NCBI GenBank assembly: GCA_012523535.1
Contig: JAAYII010000087.1
Location: 1 to 6,512 of the forward strand
Length of the DNA stretch: 6,512 nucleotides
Source: Peptococcaceae bacterium
GTDB lineage: Bacteria > Bacillota > Desulfitobacteriia > Desulfitobacteriales > Syntrophobotulaceae
Reading direction: 5' to 3'
Shown here in pieces: positions 1 to 6,318 of this stretch (its first letter is position 1; the number at the start of each line of letters is the position of its first letter). The notes beneath the pieces are model-generated. The model was not told where the DNA came from, made no database searches, and worked only from the letters and a program-made list of their open reading frames with translations. A program made the position numbers and the translations under genes.

Positions 1-139
1 GGCCAAAGTCACTATCTATTTGCTTCGGCTTTACAAATCTGGATCTAACTTTTTTTGTTGTAAAAGAATGATTGCATAAAATGCATTGTTCTTTTTTATC
101 GTAGAGCGGGTCGAGTATTAAATCGCTTTTCCTATTCAT
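1..139 (-). CDS. DUF2225 family protein, N-terminal fragment
   Basis: The reverse strand opens with ATG at 139 and reads 46 codons without a stop to the window edge, so only the N-terminus is present. The peptide contains DPLYDKKEQC, a CILC pair of cysteines, then HSFTTKKVRSRF and DSDFG. From memory this is the opening of the DUF2225 family of Firmicutes: an N-terminal CxxC zinc-ribbon half followed by the conserved 'FTTKKVRS' and 'DSDF' blocks. The function of the family is unknown; many members carry tetratricopeptide-like helices in the rest of the protein, which is not visible here. A GAGGT ribosome binding site (146-150) lies 6 nt before the ATG. The gene is divergent from the response regulator at 490. 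The family call rests on a short fragment but on several consecutive conserved blocks. Confidence 0.72.
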   Translation of the reverse strand, partial: MNRKSDLILDPLYDKKEQCILCNHSFTTKKVRSRFVKPKQIDSDFG

Positions 140-145
140 AATCTA

Positions 146-150
146 ACCTC
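146..150 (-). promoter_or_regulatory. Ribosome binding site of the DUF2225 gene
   Basis: GAGGT on the reverse strand lies 6 nt upstream of ATG 139. It is a moderate Shine-Dalgarno match and supports that start, which has no in-frame competitor nearby. Confidence 0.55.
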
Positions 151-400
151 AATTTCAAAATTCTATAAACAGCTATATATAATATTTTATTATACTTAAA
201 ATTTACCAAAAATCTCTATATCAAAAATTTATATTTTTATTTTATCCTAAAAATCTTTTTTATTATTTTATTATACAATATGTCTCAGAGTTTCTACTTT
301 CTTCTGGCCTGACAGAATAGATCTTATTTTGACCTCAAATCCAATTATATTATGTTGGGCTTATTATCAGGCTTTCAAATCATAAATTAATTTTTATTAG

Positions 401-443
401 TTGACAAGCATCAACAATTTTCTTGCTTACAATATTGTATACT
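401..443 (+). promoter_or_regulatory. Possible promoter region of the response regulator gene
   Basis: A perfect -35 consensus TTGACA sits at 401-406. The best -10-like hexamers downstream are TACAAT (428-433, spacer 21, too long) and TATACT (438-443, spacer 31). At the normal 17-nt spacing the hexamer is TGCTTA, which is poor. Either the -35 is coincidental, or the promoter uses a weak -10, or an activator or another sigma factor is involved. The perfect palindrome TACAATATTGTA (428-439) overlaps the candidate -10 and could be an operator. The assignment is tentative. Confidence 0.28.
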
Positions 444-474
444 AAGAAAGGTTGTGAAACCGAAACATTTTTTT

Positions 475-482
475 AGGAGGAG
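475..482 (+). promoter_or_regulatory. Strong ribosome binding site that fixes the TTG start at 490
   Basis: AGGAGGAG is a near-perfect Shine-Dalgarno sequence. The only in-frame start at a proper distance is TTG at 490, 9 nt after AGGAGG. The GTG at 454 lies upstream of this site and has just AAGG 2 nt before it, too close to work. The ATG at 505 is 24 nt away, too far. Confidence 0.8.
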
Positions 483-489
483 AAATTCA

Positions 490-888
490 TTGGGACCAAT
501 CATCATGGTAATTGATGATGATAAAGAAATTCGTAATCTTTTATCACTCATGTTAAAAAATGCCGGGTATAACTTAATAACTGCTACCAACGGATCAGAT
601 GCTTTGGAGTATTTGAAAAAAAGCCCGCTCCCGGCACTTATCTTAACGGACTACTCCATGCCCCAGCTCAACGGTTATGAATTTACAGAAAAAATCGCTG
701 CCCATAGCCAGTATAAGGATATCCCTGTTGTTATCCTGACCGGCTCGGAAATCGATGATCTCGAATTGCCGTCATCCAGTAACTTTAAAGGTATCATTCA
801 CAAACCATTCAGGCTGAATACTGTCTTGGAGATTGTCAAGTTACTTACTTCAGAACCGAAAAAGTGCCCTGCTGCTTACCGGATTTAG
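490..888 (+). CDS. Single-domain response regulator (CheY-like receiver)
   Basis: This is a phospho-accepting signalling protein of two-component systems, cytoplasmic, about 132 residues from the TTG start. It is essentially one receiver domain. The hallmark residues are visible: the acidic pocket in VIDDD (residues 8-11 after the start Met), the phosphorylated aspartate in LILTDYSMP (D54), the switch threonine in VVILTGS (T84) and the invariant lysine in IIHKPF (K105). After the last helix a short tail (SEPKKCPAAYRI) ends the protein, so there is no DNA-binding or enzymatic output domain. It would act by protein-protein contact or as a phosphorelay intermediate, like Spo0F or CheY. No histidine kinase or other signalling gene lies in the window, so the partner is unknown. 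A longer frame from GTG 454 would add 12 basic residues, but the ribosome binding site at 475-482 argues against it. A terminator follows at 928-974, so it is probably monocistronic. Confidence 0.9.
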   Translation: MGPIIMVIDDDKEIRNLLSLMLKNAGYNLITATNGSDALEYLKKSPLPALILTDYSMPQLNGYEFTEKIAAHSQYKDIPVVILTGSEIDDLELPSSSNFKGIIHKPFRLNTVLEIVKLLTSEPKKCPAAYRI

Positions 889-927
889 TATGTCGCATCT
901 CGATCCAAGTTAGCTCATCTTTAATTT

Positions 928-974
928 GTCAGAATATTTGCTAACCATTAGCAAGAATTCTGGCTTTTTATTTT
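928..974 (+). terminator. Intrinsic terminator after the response regulator
   Basis: A long hairpin pairs 928-944 with 948-964 around the 3-nt loop CCA. The inner 7 bp (TTGCTAA/TTAGCAA) are perfect; further out there are two G-T wobbles and one A-A mismatch. It is followed by the T-rich run TTTTTATTTTATT. It lies 40 bp after the response regulator stop codon and separates that gene from the one starting at 1076. Confidence 0.82.
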
Positions 975-1004
975 ATTAAAAAGTCAAAGCTCATTGCTCA
1001 TTTT

Positions 1005-1024
1005 TAGGACTAATACTAGTCTTA
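1005..1024. repeat. Short inverted repeat upstream of the unknown exported protein
   Basis: TAGGACTA and TAGTCTTA form an 8-pair stem (one G-T wobble) around the loop ATAC, about 50 bp before the start at 1076. It has no T-run, so it is not a terminator. It could be an operator or part of a promoter. I could not identify a convincing -35/-10 pair here; TACAAT at 1036-1041 has no matching -35. Confidence 0.35.
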
Positions 1025-1075
1025 ACTCATAAACATACAATAAGCAAGTTTAAATTCAATTGCAGGTGATCTAAG

Positions 1076-1627
1076 ATGGCTGGCAGAATATTGCAGACGG
1101 CTTTCTTCATTGTCGTAGCTCTTTTAATTCAATATTGTTATTTGGAAGGCTCGGTGAAAGCCATATCCAGGCCAGCTCAATCCTATCTATACAATTGCGG
1201 GGATTATGTAATAAACGCTCAATTTCCATCAACAACTGAAGTCCACCTTACCCCGGACAGAGGGGAGGATTTGCTTCTAAATATTTATTTCACAGACAGT
1301 GAAATCGAATATCGAGGATACATCCAGTTTTGGCTGCTCGATAATTTAGAACGATTTCTAAAAGACAGCAAGACAAAAAGTACATATGATTTTGTTTCTT
1401 TTTCCGAGGTAAAACTGGAACTTAACAAGTATACGGGTTTTCATGAAGAATGGACTGCCGATTTCAACGGCAATTTAATTAGCGCCAAAGAATATTGGCT
1501 ACTAATCAAAGAACCGGGGGAAGCGGTCCGTCTCTCCTTTTTTACCGATGGGGCAGAGTTTTCGGAGCAACAAAAGAAAATCATAAACCATATTCTTAAC
1601 TCTCTGTCAGTGACAAGAAAAGGATAA
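1076..1627 (+). CDS. Secreted or membrane-anchored protein of unknown function
   Basis: I do not recognise this 183-residue protein. The N-terminus is a basic residue (R4), a hydrophobic stretch (about residues 9-20, AFFIVVALLIQY) and then a possible signal-peptidase site after VKA (residue 29). It is therefore exported or tethered by one N-terminal helix; C21 lacks a lipobox. The remaining ~150 residues alternate short beta-like segments with charged turns (YVINAQFPSTTEVHL, LLLNIYF, YWLLIKEP, VRLSFFT) and finish in an amphipathic helix with IINHILNSLSV. The 'FPs' start and the C-terminal 'ii..il.SL.v' helix recall PsbP/Mog1-like extracytoplasmic domains, but that is only a fold-level guess. 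ATG 1076 is preceded by AGGTGAT (1064-1070) at 5-nt spacing, supporting this start. It lies downstream of a terminator, so it is likely transcribed alone, and it ends 8 bp from the convergent permease stop. Confidence 0.75.
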   Translation: MAGRILQTAFFIVVALLIQYCYLEGSVKAISRPAQSYLYNCGDYVINAQFPSTTEVHLTPDRGEDLLLNIYFTDSEIEYRGYIQFWLLDNLERFLKDSKTKSTYDFVSFSEVKLELNKYTGFHEEWTADFNGNLISAKEYWLLIKEPGEAVRLSFFTDGAEFSEQQKKIINHILNSLSVTRKG

Positions 1628-1632
1628 AAGAA

Positions 1633-1661
1633 ATCCTATCTCTCTTCCCGGAAATAGGGTT
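1633..1661 (-). terminator. Possible terminator of the transporter operon
   Basis: An 8-bp stem (1632-1639 with 1654-1661, one G-T pair) encloses a 14-nt loop at the end of the last permease gene. On the reverse strand it is followed by the interrupted T-rich run TTTCTTTTATCCTTTTC. The stem overlaps the permease stop codon and the T-run lies inside the convergent gene. The large loop and broken T-run make it weak. Confidence 0.3.
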
Positions 1662-2568
1662 CGCTTAAAGCCTTGGGAGGAGCATTCTTTTTGCTTTTTC
1701 TCAGAGAAACTAAAACCAGAATCACAATTGTCGCCACATACGGCGCCATATCAAAAATATACTGGGAAATGGCTATTGCAGTTCCCTGCAATCTGAATCC
1801 AATAATATCAAGTCCACCGAACAAGAATGCCCCCGCAATTGCCTTATATGGATTCCAGCCGGAGAAAATTACCAAGGCTACTGCTATCCAACCACGCCCG
1901 GCAGTGATGTTTTCTTGCCAAACGGGAACATAAACCAAAGATAAATAGGCGCCTCCGAGGCCGCATAAGGCCCCGCCTAAAAGAATATGCAAGTATTTGT
2001 ATTTTGTAATTGGAATACTGGCCGCATCGGCAGCAGCCGGATTTTCGCCTATGGCTCTCAAATTGAGTCCTTTTCCGGTATTATACAAATAAAGCCCTAA
2101 AACAATAGCTGTAACATAGCCGAGATAAACGAAAATATCATGATTAAAGAATATTTCTCCCAGGTAAGGGATATCACCCAAACCAGGTATTTTTAAATCG
2201 CGGAAAAAATAATTAAATTGGTCCGTCATTTTCATACCCATCAGGCTTTTACCGACAAAGCCTGCGAAACCTGTACCGAATATTGTCAGAGCCAAGCCGG
2301 ACACAACTTGATTAGCCCGCAAGCTAACAGTTAAAAATGCATAAATCAAGGCTCCTAAAGCACCTGCGATCGCAGCAAAAAGCAAGGCCAAGAGAGGGCT
2401 GTTGGTAGTATATCCTACCTGAAAACCAATTACAGCGCCCATAAGCATCATACCTTCGACACCTAAGTTTAGGTGTCCGGATTTTTCAGTAATTATTTCA
2501 CCAAGGGTCGCAAATAAAAGTGGGATTCCCGCTATAATTGCAGCCTTAAAAAAAGCTACTGTGATCAT
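1636..2568 (-). CDS. ABC transporter permease, nucleoside/nucleobase type (NupQ/YufQ-like)
   Basis: This is the second integral-membrane subunit of the BMP-type importer, 310 residues, of the branched-chain amino acid/ribose permease superfamily. Most of its length is hydrophobic, with about eight to ten membrane segments. Family blocks visible are LNLGVEGMMLMGA (33-45), RANQVVSGLALTIFG (84-98), the cytoplasmic coupling loop GLNLRAIGENPAAADAASI (167-185) and GRGWIAVALVIF (224-235). These match the shorter of the two permeases in nupPQ-type systems, which carry the motif GVEGMM where the longer partner has GAEGQ. The start ATG 2568 overlaps the previous permease's TGA as ATGA, and AAGGAG (2577-2582) sits 8 nt upstream, so translation is probably coupled. 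The C-terminus is a short charged tail. It is the last gene of the operon, facing the unknown gene at 1076-1627. Confidence 0.93.
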   Translation of the reverse strand: MITVAFFKAAIIAGIPLLFATLGEIITEKSGHLNLGVEGMMLMGAVIGFQVGYTTNSPLLALLFAAIAGALGALIYAFLTVSLRANQVVSGLALTIFGTGFAGFVGKSLMGMKMTDQFNYFFRDLKIPGLGDIPYLGEIFFNHDIFVYLGYVTAIVLGLYLYNTGKGLNLRAIGENPAAADAASIPITKYKYLHILLGGALCGLGGAYLSLVYVPVWQENITAGRGWIAVALVIFSGWNPYKAIAGAFLFGGLDIIGFRLQGTAIAISQYIFDMAPYVATIVILVLVSLRKSKKNAPPKALSEPYFREER

Positions 2569-3650
2569 TTCCCATTCTCCTTAGTTCTTCTTAATAAGCT
2601 TGGCCAATCGATTATCAACTTATAACGCGTAAAAAAATCACTTCCCAATACAAAGAAAAGCACTATCGCCTCCAGCAGTTGAGCGGAATAAGCTGAAATG
2701 CCAAAGGCCGACTGAATATAGGAACTACCCTGAATCAAAATGGCAAACAGAAATGAAGCCAGGACCATCCACTGGGGTTTCAAAGCTCCCAGCCAAGCTA
2801 TGATAATCGCCGTATAACCGACACCGCCGGTAATATCTTTAGTAAGTGTTTGTTCTACCCCTGAAGCCTCAATAAAACCAACAATACCGCAAATCCCGCC
2901 GCTTAGCACCATAGCAAAAATTATGGTACGAAATATATTAATTCCGGCATCGCGCGCGGTAATGGCACTTTCTCCCAAAACGGCAATCTCAAAGCCTTTT
3001 TTGCTGCGGTTAAGGAAGAAATAGACAAAAATCGTTAACAACACAGCTATAATCCAACCGATATGAACCCCGAACAATTCCGGGAGAACGGCATTCTTGG
3101 CAAAATTGGCTAATTTGGGGAAACCAAAGGCATTGGGGTCCTTCCAAGGGCCGTATTGAAGATAAACCACCCACTTTAAAGCTACATAATTCATCATTAA
3201 AGTGATGATAGTTTCATTTGTACCCCATTTTGCCCTAAAAAAAGCCGGAATAATTCCCCAAACCGCACCGCCGATAAAACCGGCGAAAAACATTATTAAT
3301 AAAAGAATGAATCGTGGCAGAAAAGAGTAATTCAAAGCGAAATAACTGGCCATGAAGGCTCCCATCAAGATTTGGCCTTCGGCACCGATATTCCAAAATT
3401 TCATCTTAAAGGCAATAGCCACACCCAAGGAAGTAATAATCAAAGGAATAGCATAAATAATAGTCTGTTCAATGCGGTAAACACTTCCTACAGAACCCTG
3501 AAGCATGGCAATATAGACTTGAAACGGATTAAGGTTTAAGAAAGCCAAAAATAAACCGGATACAATCAGGGCTGCAATAATTGAGCCTAAAAAAATTAAC
3601 ACGCGCTTCTTTTTTCCGATTTCTGATTTTATTACAATTCTAAACTGCAT
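2565..3650 (-). CDS. ABC transporter permease, nucleoside/nucleobase type (NupP/YufP-like)
   Basis: This is the first membrane subunit of the importer, 361 residues from ATG 3650. It forms the translocation path together with the permease encoded downstream and contacts the ATPase. After a basic N-terminus (KSEIGKKKR) there is a first membrane helix, then family blocks FWNIGAEGQ (85-93), GTNETI (143-148), the coupling loop ending in ARDAGIN (about 221-237) and GGVGYTAII (275-283). Length and motifs fit the longer permease of nupPQ pairs. A TTG at 3671 would extend the frame by 7 residues, but ATG 3650 has GAGGTG (3655-3660) just upstream, while the TTG has no comparable site. From ATG the gene overlaps the ATPase stop by 11 bp and its own TGA overlaps the next ATG by 4 bp, so the subunits are translationally linked. 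Confidence 0.93.
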   Translation of the reverse strand: MQFRIVIKSEIGKKKRVLIFLGSIIAALIVSGLFLAFLNLNPFQVYIAMLQGSVGSVYRIEQTIIYAIPLIITSLGVAIAFKMKFWNIGAEGQILMGAFMASYFALNYSFLPRFILLLIMFFAGFIGGAVWGIIPAFFRAKWGTNETIITLMMNYVALKWVVYLQYGPWKDPNAFGFPKLANFAKNAVLPELFGVHIGWIIAVLLTIFVYFFLNRSKKGFEIAVLGESAITARDAGINIFRTIIFAMVLSGGICGIVGFIEASGVEQTLTKDITGGVGYTAIIIAWLGALKPQWMVLASFLFAILIQGSSYIQSAFGISAYSAQLLEAIVLFFVLGSDFFTRYKLIIDWPSLLRRTKENGK

Positions 3651-5163
3651 GGTGCACCTCTTTGTTGCCAAGCATCATTAATCCCAGTTGTTCCTTGGTT
3701 GCCTTGCGAGCATCAACAATCCCTGTAATTTCACCGTTGGAAATAACCATAATTCGATCACACAAACCCATCAATGAATCAAGGTCTTCGGCAATGTAAA
3801 GAATTGCCACTCCTCTTTTCTTTTCTTCATTCAAAATATCATATATTTTCAAACAGGTATTGATATCCAAACCACGTACCGGGTAAGCGGTAATCAACAA
3901 TTCAGGGTGAGAATCCAACTCCCTGCCCAGCAATACTTTTTGAATATTTCCCCCAGAAAGGTTCTTAATAGGTTCTTTAATTCCCGGGGTCTGTATTTCC
4001 AATTTTTTTACAATTTCTTTAGCTTTTGCGGCGGCAGGTTTCCTTTGAACCATAATTCCTTTACTGTGGTGATATTGTTTCAAAAGAATATTGTCAACTA
4101 TATCCATATTGGCCACCAGGCCCATTCCCAAACGGTCTTCAGGAATAAAACTCATACTTATGCCTCTGGTAATAAATTCCTTGGGAGATTTACCGGCAAG
4201 ATTCTCCCCTTTAAAAATAATCTCGCCCTGTTTAATGGGATATAAGCCGGCCAAAGCTTCACATAACTCCTTTTGTCCGCTGCCGGCTATACCTGCAACT
4301 CCCAAGATTTCGCCCTCGTACATATCAAAACTAATATTTTTTAATACTTCTACCTTTTCCTCATTTACAGCCGAAAGATTTCTAACTTGAAAAACAATGT
4401 TATCAGATAAAGCCGGAATGCGTTTTATAGAAAGATCCACAGGTCTACCCACCATAAGTTCGGTCAGCTCCTGGGGATTCGTACTTTCTTTTTCCAAAGT
4501 AGCTATGGTTTTCCCTTTGCGCAGGACAGTAATTCGGTCTGCAATTTCCATTACTTCGTTCATTTTATGGCTAATAAAAATAACCGAGCAACTTTGCTCT
4601 TTCATCCTACGCATTATCTTAAAGAGTTTATTAGTCTCTTGAGGAGTCAACACTGCCGTAGGTTCATCGAGAATTAAAATCCTGGCACCTCTATAGATCG
4701 TTTTCAGAATTTCCAAAGTCTGTTTTTCTCCCACAGACATTTCATAAACGTATTTATCCAAATCAACATCAAGTTGGAACTTTTCCATTAATTGTTGCAG
4801 CTTGATTTTTTGCTCTTTTTTTCTAACAAAGAGACCTGTTTTATAACCTAACAAAATATTTTCCAAAGTAGTTAAAACATCTACCAACTTAAAATGCTGG
4901 TGGATCATTCCTACCCCAGCTTTAAGAGCGTCTCTCGGTGAGGTTATTCTGACTTCCTTTCCGTCAATAAAAATATGACCGCTGTCAGGAATATAAATTC
5001 CTGACAGCATATTCATCAAAGTACTTTTGCCGGCTCCGTTCTCTCCCAAAAGGGCATGTATCTCCCCTTTGGCAACCTCAAAATTCATATGATCAGTAGC
5101 AATAACTGATCCAAATCTTTTTGTAATATCTTTCATCTCAACGTAAATAGAACGGTCCGCCAT
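3640..5163 (-). CDS. ABC transporter ATP-binding protein, double-domain (NupO/YufO-like)
   Basis: This 507-residue cytoplasmic ATPase powers the importer; two nucleotide-binding domains are fused in one chain, as in NupO and RbsA. The N-terminal domain is canonical: Walker A GENGAGKST (40-48), Q-loop IHQHF (Q89), signature SVGEKQ (143-148), Walker B LILDEPT (163-169) and switch histidine in ISHKM (H199). The C-terminal domain has a degenerate P-loop GIAGSGQKE (291-299) and a good signature LSGGNIQK (402-409). In place of Walker B DEP it has TAYPVRGLD (425-433), and AED replaces the H-loop histidine. Such asymmetry is normal for this family and implies one main hydrolytic site. ATG 5163 is preferred: AGGTGA (5169-5174) precedes it, and the alternative GTG at 5172 is embedded in that ribosome binding site. 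The gene starts 35 bp after the lipoprotein stop and overlaps the next permease by 11 bp. Confidence 0.95.
   Translation of the reverse strand: MADRSIYVEMKDITKRFGSVIATDHMNFEVAKGEIHALLGENGAGKSTLMNMLSGIYIPDSGHIFIDGKEVRITSPRDALKAGVGMIHQHFKLVDVLTTLENILLGYKTGLFVRKKEQKIKLQQLMEKFQLDVDLDKYVYEMSVGEKQTLEILKTIYRGARILILDEPTAVLTPQETNKLFKIMRRMKEQSCSVIFISHKMNEVMEIADRITVLRKGKTIATLEKESTNPQELTELMVGRPVDLSIKRIPALSDNIVFQVRNLSAVNEEKVEVLKNISFDMYEGEILGVAGIAGSGQKELCEALAGLYPIKQGEIIFKGENLAGKSPKEFITRGISMSFIPEDRLGMGLVANMDIVDNILLKQYHHSKGIMVQRKPAAAKAKEIVKKLEIQTPGIKEPIKNLSGGNIQKVLLGRELDSHPELLITAYPVRGLDINTCLKIYDILNEEKKRGVAILYIAEDLDSLMGLCDRIMVISNGEITGIVDARKATKEQLGLMMLGNKEVHHAV
3655..3660 (-). promoter_or_regulatory. Ribosome binding site deciding the first permease start
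   Basis: GAGGTG on the reverse strand lies 4 nt (6 nt counting from GAGG) before ATG 3650, inside the end of the ATPase gene. It favours ATG 3650 over the upstream TTG at 3671. Confidence 0.65.
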
Positions 5164-5168
5164 AAAAA

Positions 5169-5174
5169 TCACCT
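5169..5174 (-). promoter_or_regulatory. Ribosome binding site deciding the ATPase start
   Basis: AGGTGA on the reverse strand ends 5 nt before ATG 5163. The only upstream alternative start, GTG 5172, is part of this same sequence, so it cannot be served by it. Confidence 0.7.
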
Positions 5175-5198
5175 AAAATCTTATTGTTCGAAATCTTA

Positions 5199-6308
5199 TT
5201 ACTCGATTTTTCCTTCTACGCCTTCAACAAACCATTTCATAGACAATTGTTCTTCCAGAGGTATAGTAGATCCTTCAGGAACTACAACTTTTCCGCTTTG
5301 ATCTTTAATAGGCCCGGCAAAAACATCAAAGGTACCGGCCTTCATCTGTTCCTTAATCTTGTCAACGGCTTCCTGAGCACCTTCGGGCGCAACATCAGTC
5401 AGCGGGGCCAAGTCAATTAAACCGTCTTTCATTGTACCCCAATAGGGCTCATTCGTCCAAGTTCCGTCCAAGATGGATTGTACGGCTTTAACATAGTAGG
5501 CGCCCCAATTCCAAAGCGGAGCGGTCATATAAGCTTTGGGAGCGGCATGAGACATATCGGCATTATAACCTATGGACCAACAACCTCTTTCTTCTGCAGC
5601 AACCTGAGGACCTGTTGTATCCTGATGTTGAGCAATTACATCTGCCCCGGCATCGAGAAGGGCTATAGCAGCATCTTTTTCTTTTGCAGCATCCAGCCAA
5701 GTATTGGTCCACTTAACCATAACCACAGCATCAGGATTAACGGAACGAACTCCCAGAGTAAAGGCATTAATACCTCTTATAACTTCAGGAATATTATAGG
5801 CAGCAACATAGCCGATTTTGTTTGTTTTAGTTTTCATCCCGGCAACAATACCGGAAAGATATCTCGCTTCTTCAATGCTTCCAAAATAATTGGAATAATT
5901 CGGACCCTGGATACTACCGGAACAATGCAAGAAAATAACATCCGGATGGGCTTCCGCCACTCTTACAACGTAATCTTGGAAACCAAAACTGTTGGCAAAT
6001 ATTACTTTGCACCCCTGGTCAATCATATCGGTCATTACTTTTTCGCATTCCTGAGTTTCCGGAACATTCTCTTTAATAATTGTCTCCACTCGGTCACCAA
6101 GCTCTCTTTCCAGCATTAAACGTCCTTGATCATGGGCGTAAGTATATCCCGCGTCAGTAGCCGAGCCGATGTACACAAAGCCAACTTTCAACTTTTCCTC
6201 TTTATTTTGGCCCTGGTCATTTTGGCCTTGGTCAGGAGCTTGGGAACAACCTACTGCCATTACCAAAACAAGTGTGATTGATAATAGAATGGAAAAAAGT
6301 TTTATCAT
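5199..6308 (-). CDS. BMP-family substrate-binding lipoprotein of a purine-type ABC importer
   Basis: This 369-residue lipoprotein captures the ligand outside the membrane for the ATPase and permeases encoded next to it. It has a basic start, a hydrophobic signal (about 4-19) and a lipobox AVGC giving a lipidated C21, followed by a polar linker with two tandem DQGQN units. The mature protein is a type I periplasmic-binding fold of the BMP family: KVGFVYIGSATDAGYTYAHD (41-60), IFANSFGFQD (103-112), the ARYLSGIVAG block (148-157), IPEVIRGINAF (173-183), KWTNTWLDAAKEKDAA (199-214), GADVIAQHQD (221-230) and GTWTNEPYWG (282-291). From memory, these blocks resemble the branch known from proteobacterial purine-base-binding BMP proteins more than the PnrA/Med nucleoside branch, whose first loop usually reads 'D.GFN'. 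ATG 6308 has a perfect AGGAGG (6319-6324) 10 nt upstream. It follows xpt by 86 bp. The exact ligand is inferred, not shown. Confidence 0.93.
   Translation of the reverse strand: MIKLFSILLSITLVLVMAVGCSQAPDQGQNDQGQNKEEKLKVGFVYIGSATDAGYTYAHDQGRLMLERELGDRVETIIKENVPETQECEKVMTDMIDQGCKVIFANSFGFQDYVVRVAEAHPDVIFLHCSGSIQGPNYSNYFGSIEEARYLSGIVAGMKTKTNKIGYVAAYNIPEVIRGINAFTLGVRSVNPDAVVMVKWTNTWLDAAKEKDAAIALLDAGADVIAQHQDTTGPQVAAEERGCWSIGYNADMSHAAPKAYMTAPLWNWGAYYVKAVQSILDGTWTNEPYWGTMKDGLIDLAPLTDVAPEGAQEAVDKIKEQMKAGTFDVFAGPIKDQSGKVVVPEGSTIPLEEQLSMKWFVEGVEGKIE
6204..6233 (-). repeat. Two-copy 15-bp tandem repeat coding the lipoprotein linker
   Basis: Units 6204-6218 and 6219-6233 differ at one base (C versus T) and both encode NDQGQ/DQGQN in the linker between the lipidated cysteine and the binding domain. 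The repeat keeps the frame, so it only lengthens the flexible tether. It is a likely slippage site where strains may differ in copy number. Confidence 0.8.
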
Positions 6309-6318
6309 ATAAGTTTAT

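Larger units (their letters stand above)
140..489. other. AT-rich divergent intergenic region
   Basis: About 350 bp separate two divergent starts (DUF2225 leftward, response regulator rightward). I see no convincing gene; the ATG at 287 gives only a 10-codon frame. The part from 160 to 280 is very AT-rich. On the reverse strand a TATAAT (189-194) could be a -10 box for the DUF2225 gene, but no good -35 lies 16-18 nt from it. On the forward strand the region contains a TTGACA (401-406), a 5-bp inverted repeat GTTGA/TCAAC (400-415) and the 12-bp palindrome TACAATATTGTA (428-439). This is probably the promoter region for both flanking genes, but the exact elements are uncertain. Confidence 0.5.

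Noticed and set aside
189..224. Reverse-strand promoter for the DUF2225 gene (TTGATA 219-224 and TATAAT 189-194)
   Set aside because: The -10 is perfect, but the spacer is 24 nt, and TATAAT-like strings are expected by chance in such AT-rich DNA.
307..372. GCCTGA / TCAGGC inverted repeat flanking a 54-nt interval
   Set aside because: Only 6 bp of pairing over a long unstructured interval, with no supporting elements; likely chance.
454..489. Upstream GTG start adding 12 residues (many basic) to the response regulator
   Set aside because: The only Shine-Dalgarno-like sequence before it (AAGG) is 2 nt away. A near-perfect AGGAGGAG lies inside this extension at the right distance from TTG 490, and receiver domains normally start just before the VIDDD block.
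1673..1933. Forward-strand 86-codon open frame over the last permease
   Set aside because: It is an antisense shadow of a clear permease gene, with no supporting start context.
3907..4642. Several forward-strand open frames of 80-112 codons over the ATPase gene
   Set aside because: They are antisense shadows of the ATP-binding protein, whose motifs are all on the reverse strand.
5478..6119. Forward-strand 213-codon open frame across the lipoprotein gene
   Set aside because: It lies antisense to a gene with unmistakable BMP-family motifs, has no ribosome binding site worth noting, and its translation is rich in Ile, Ser, Asn and Phe with no domain-like pattern.
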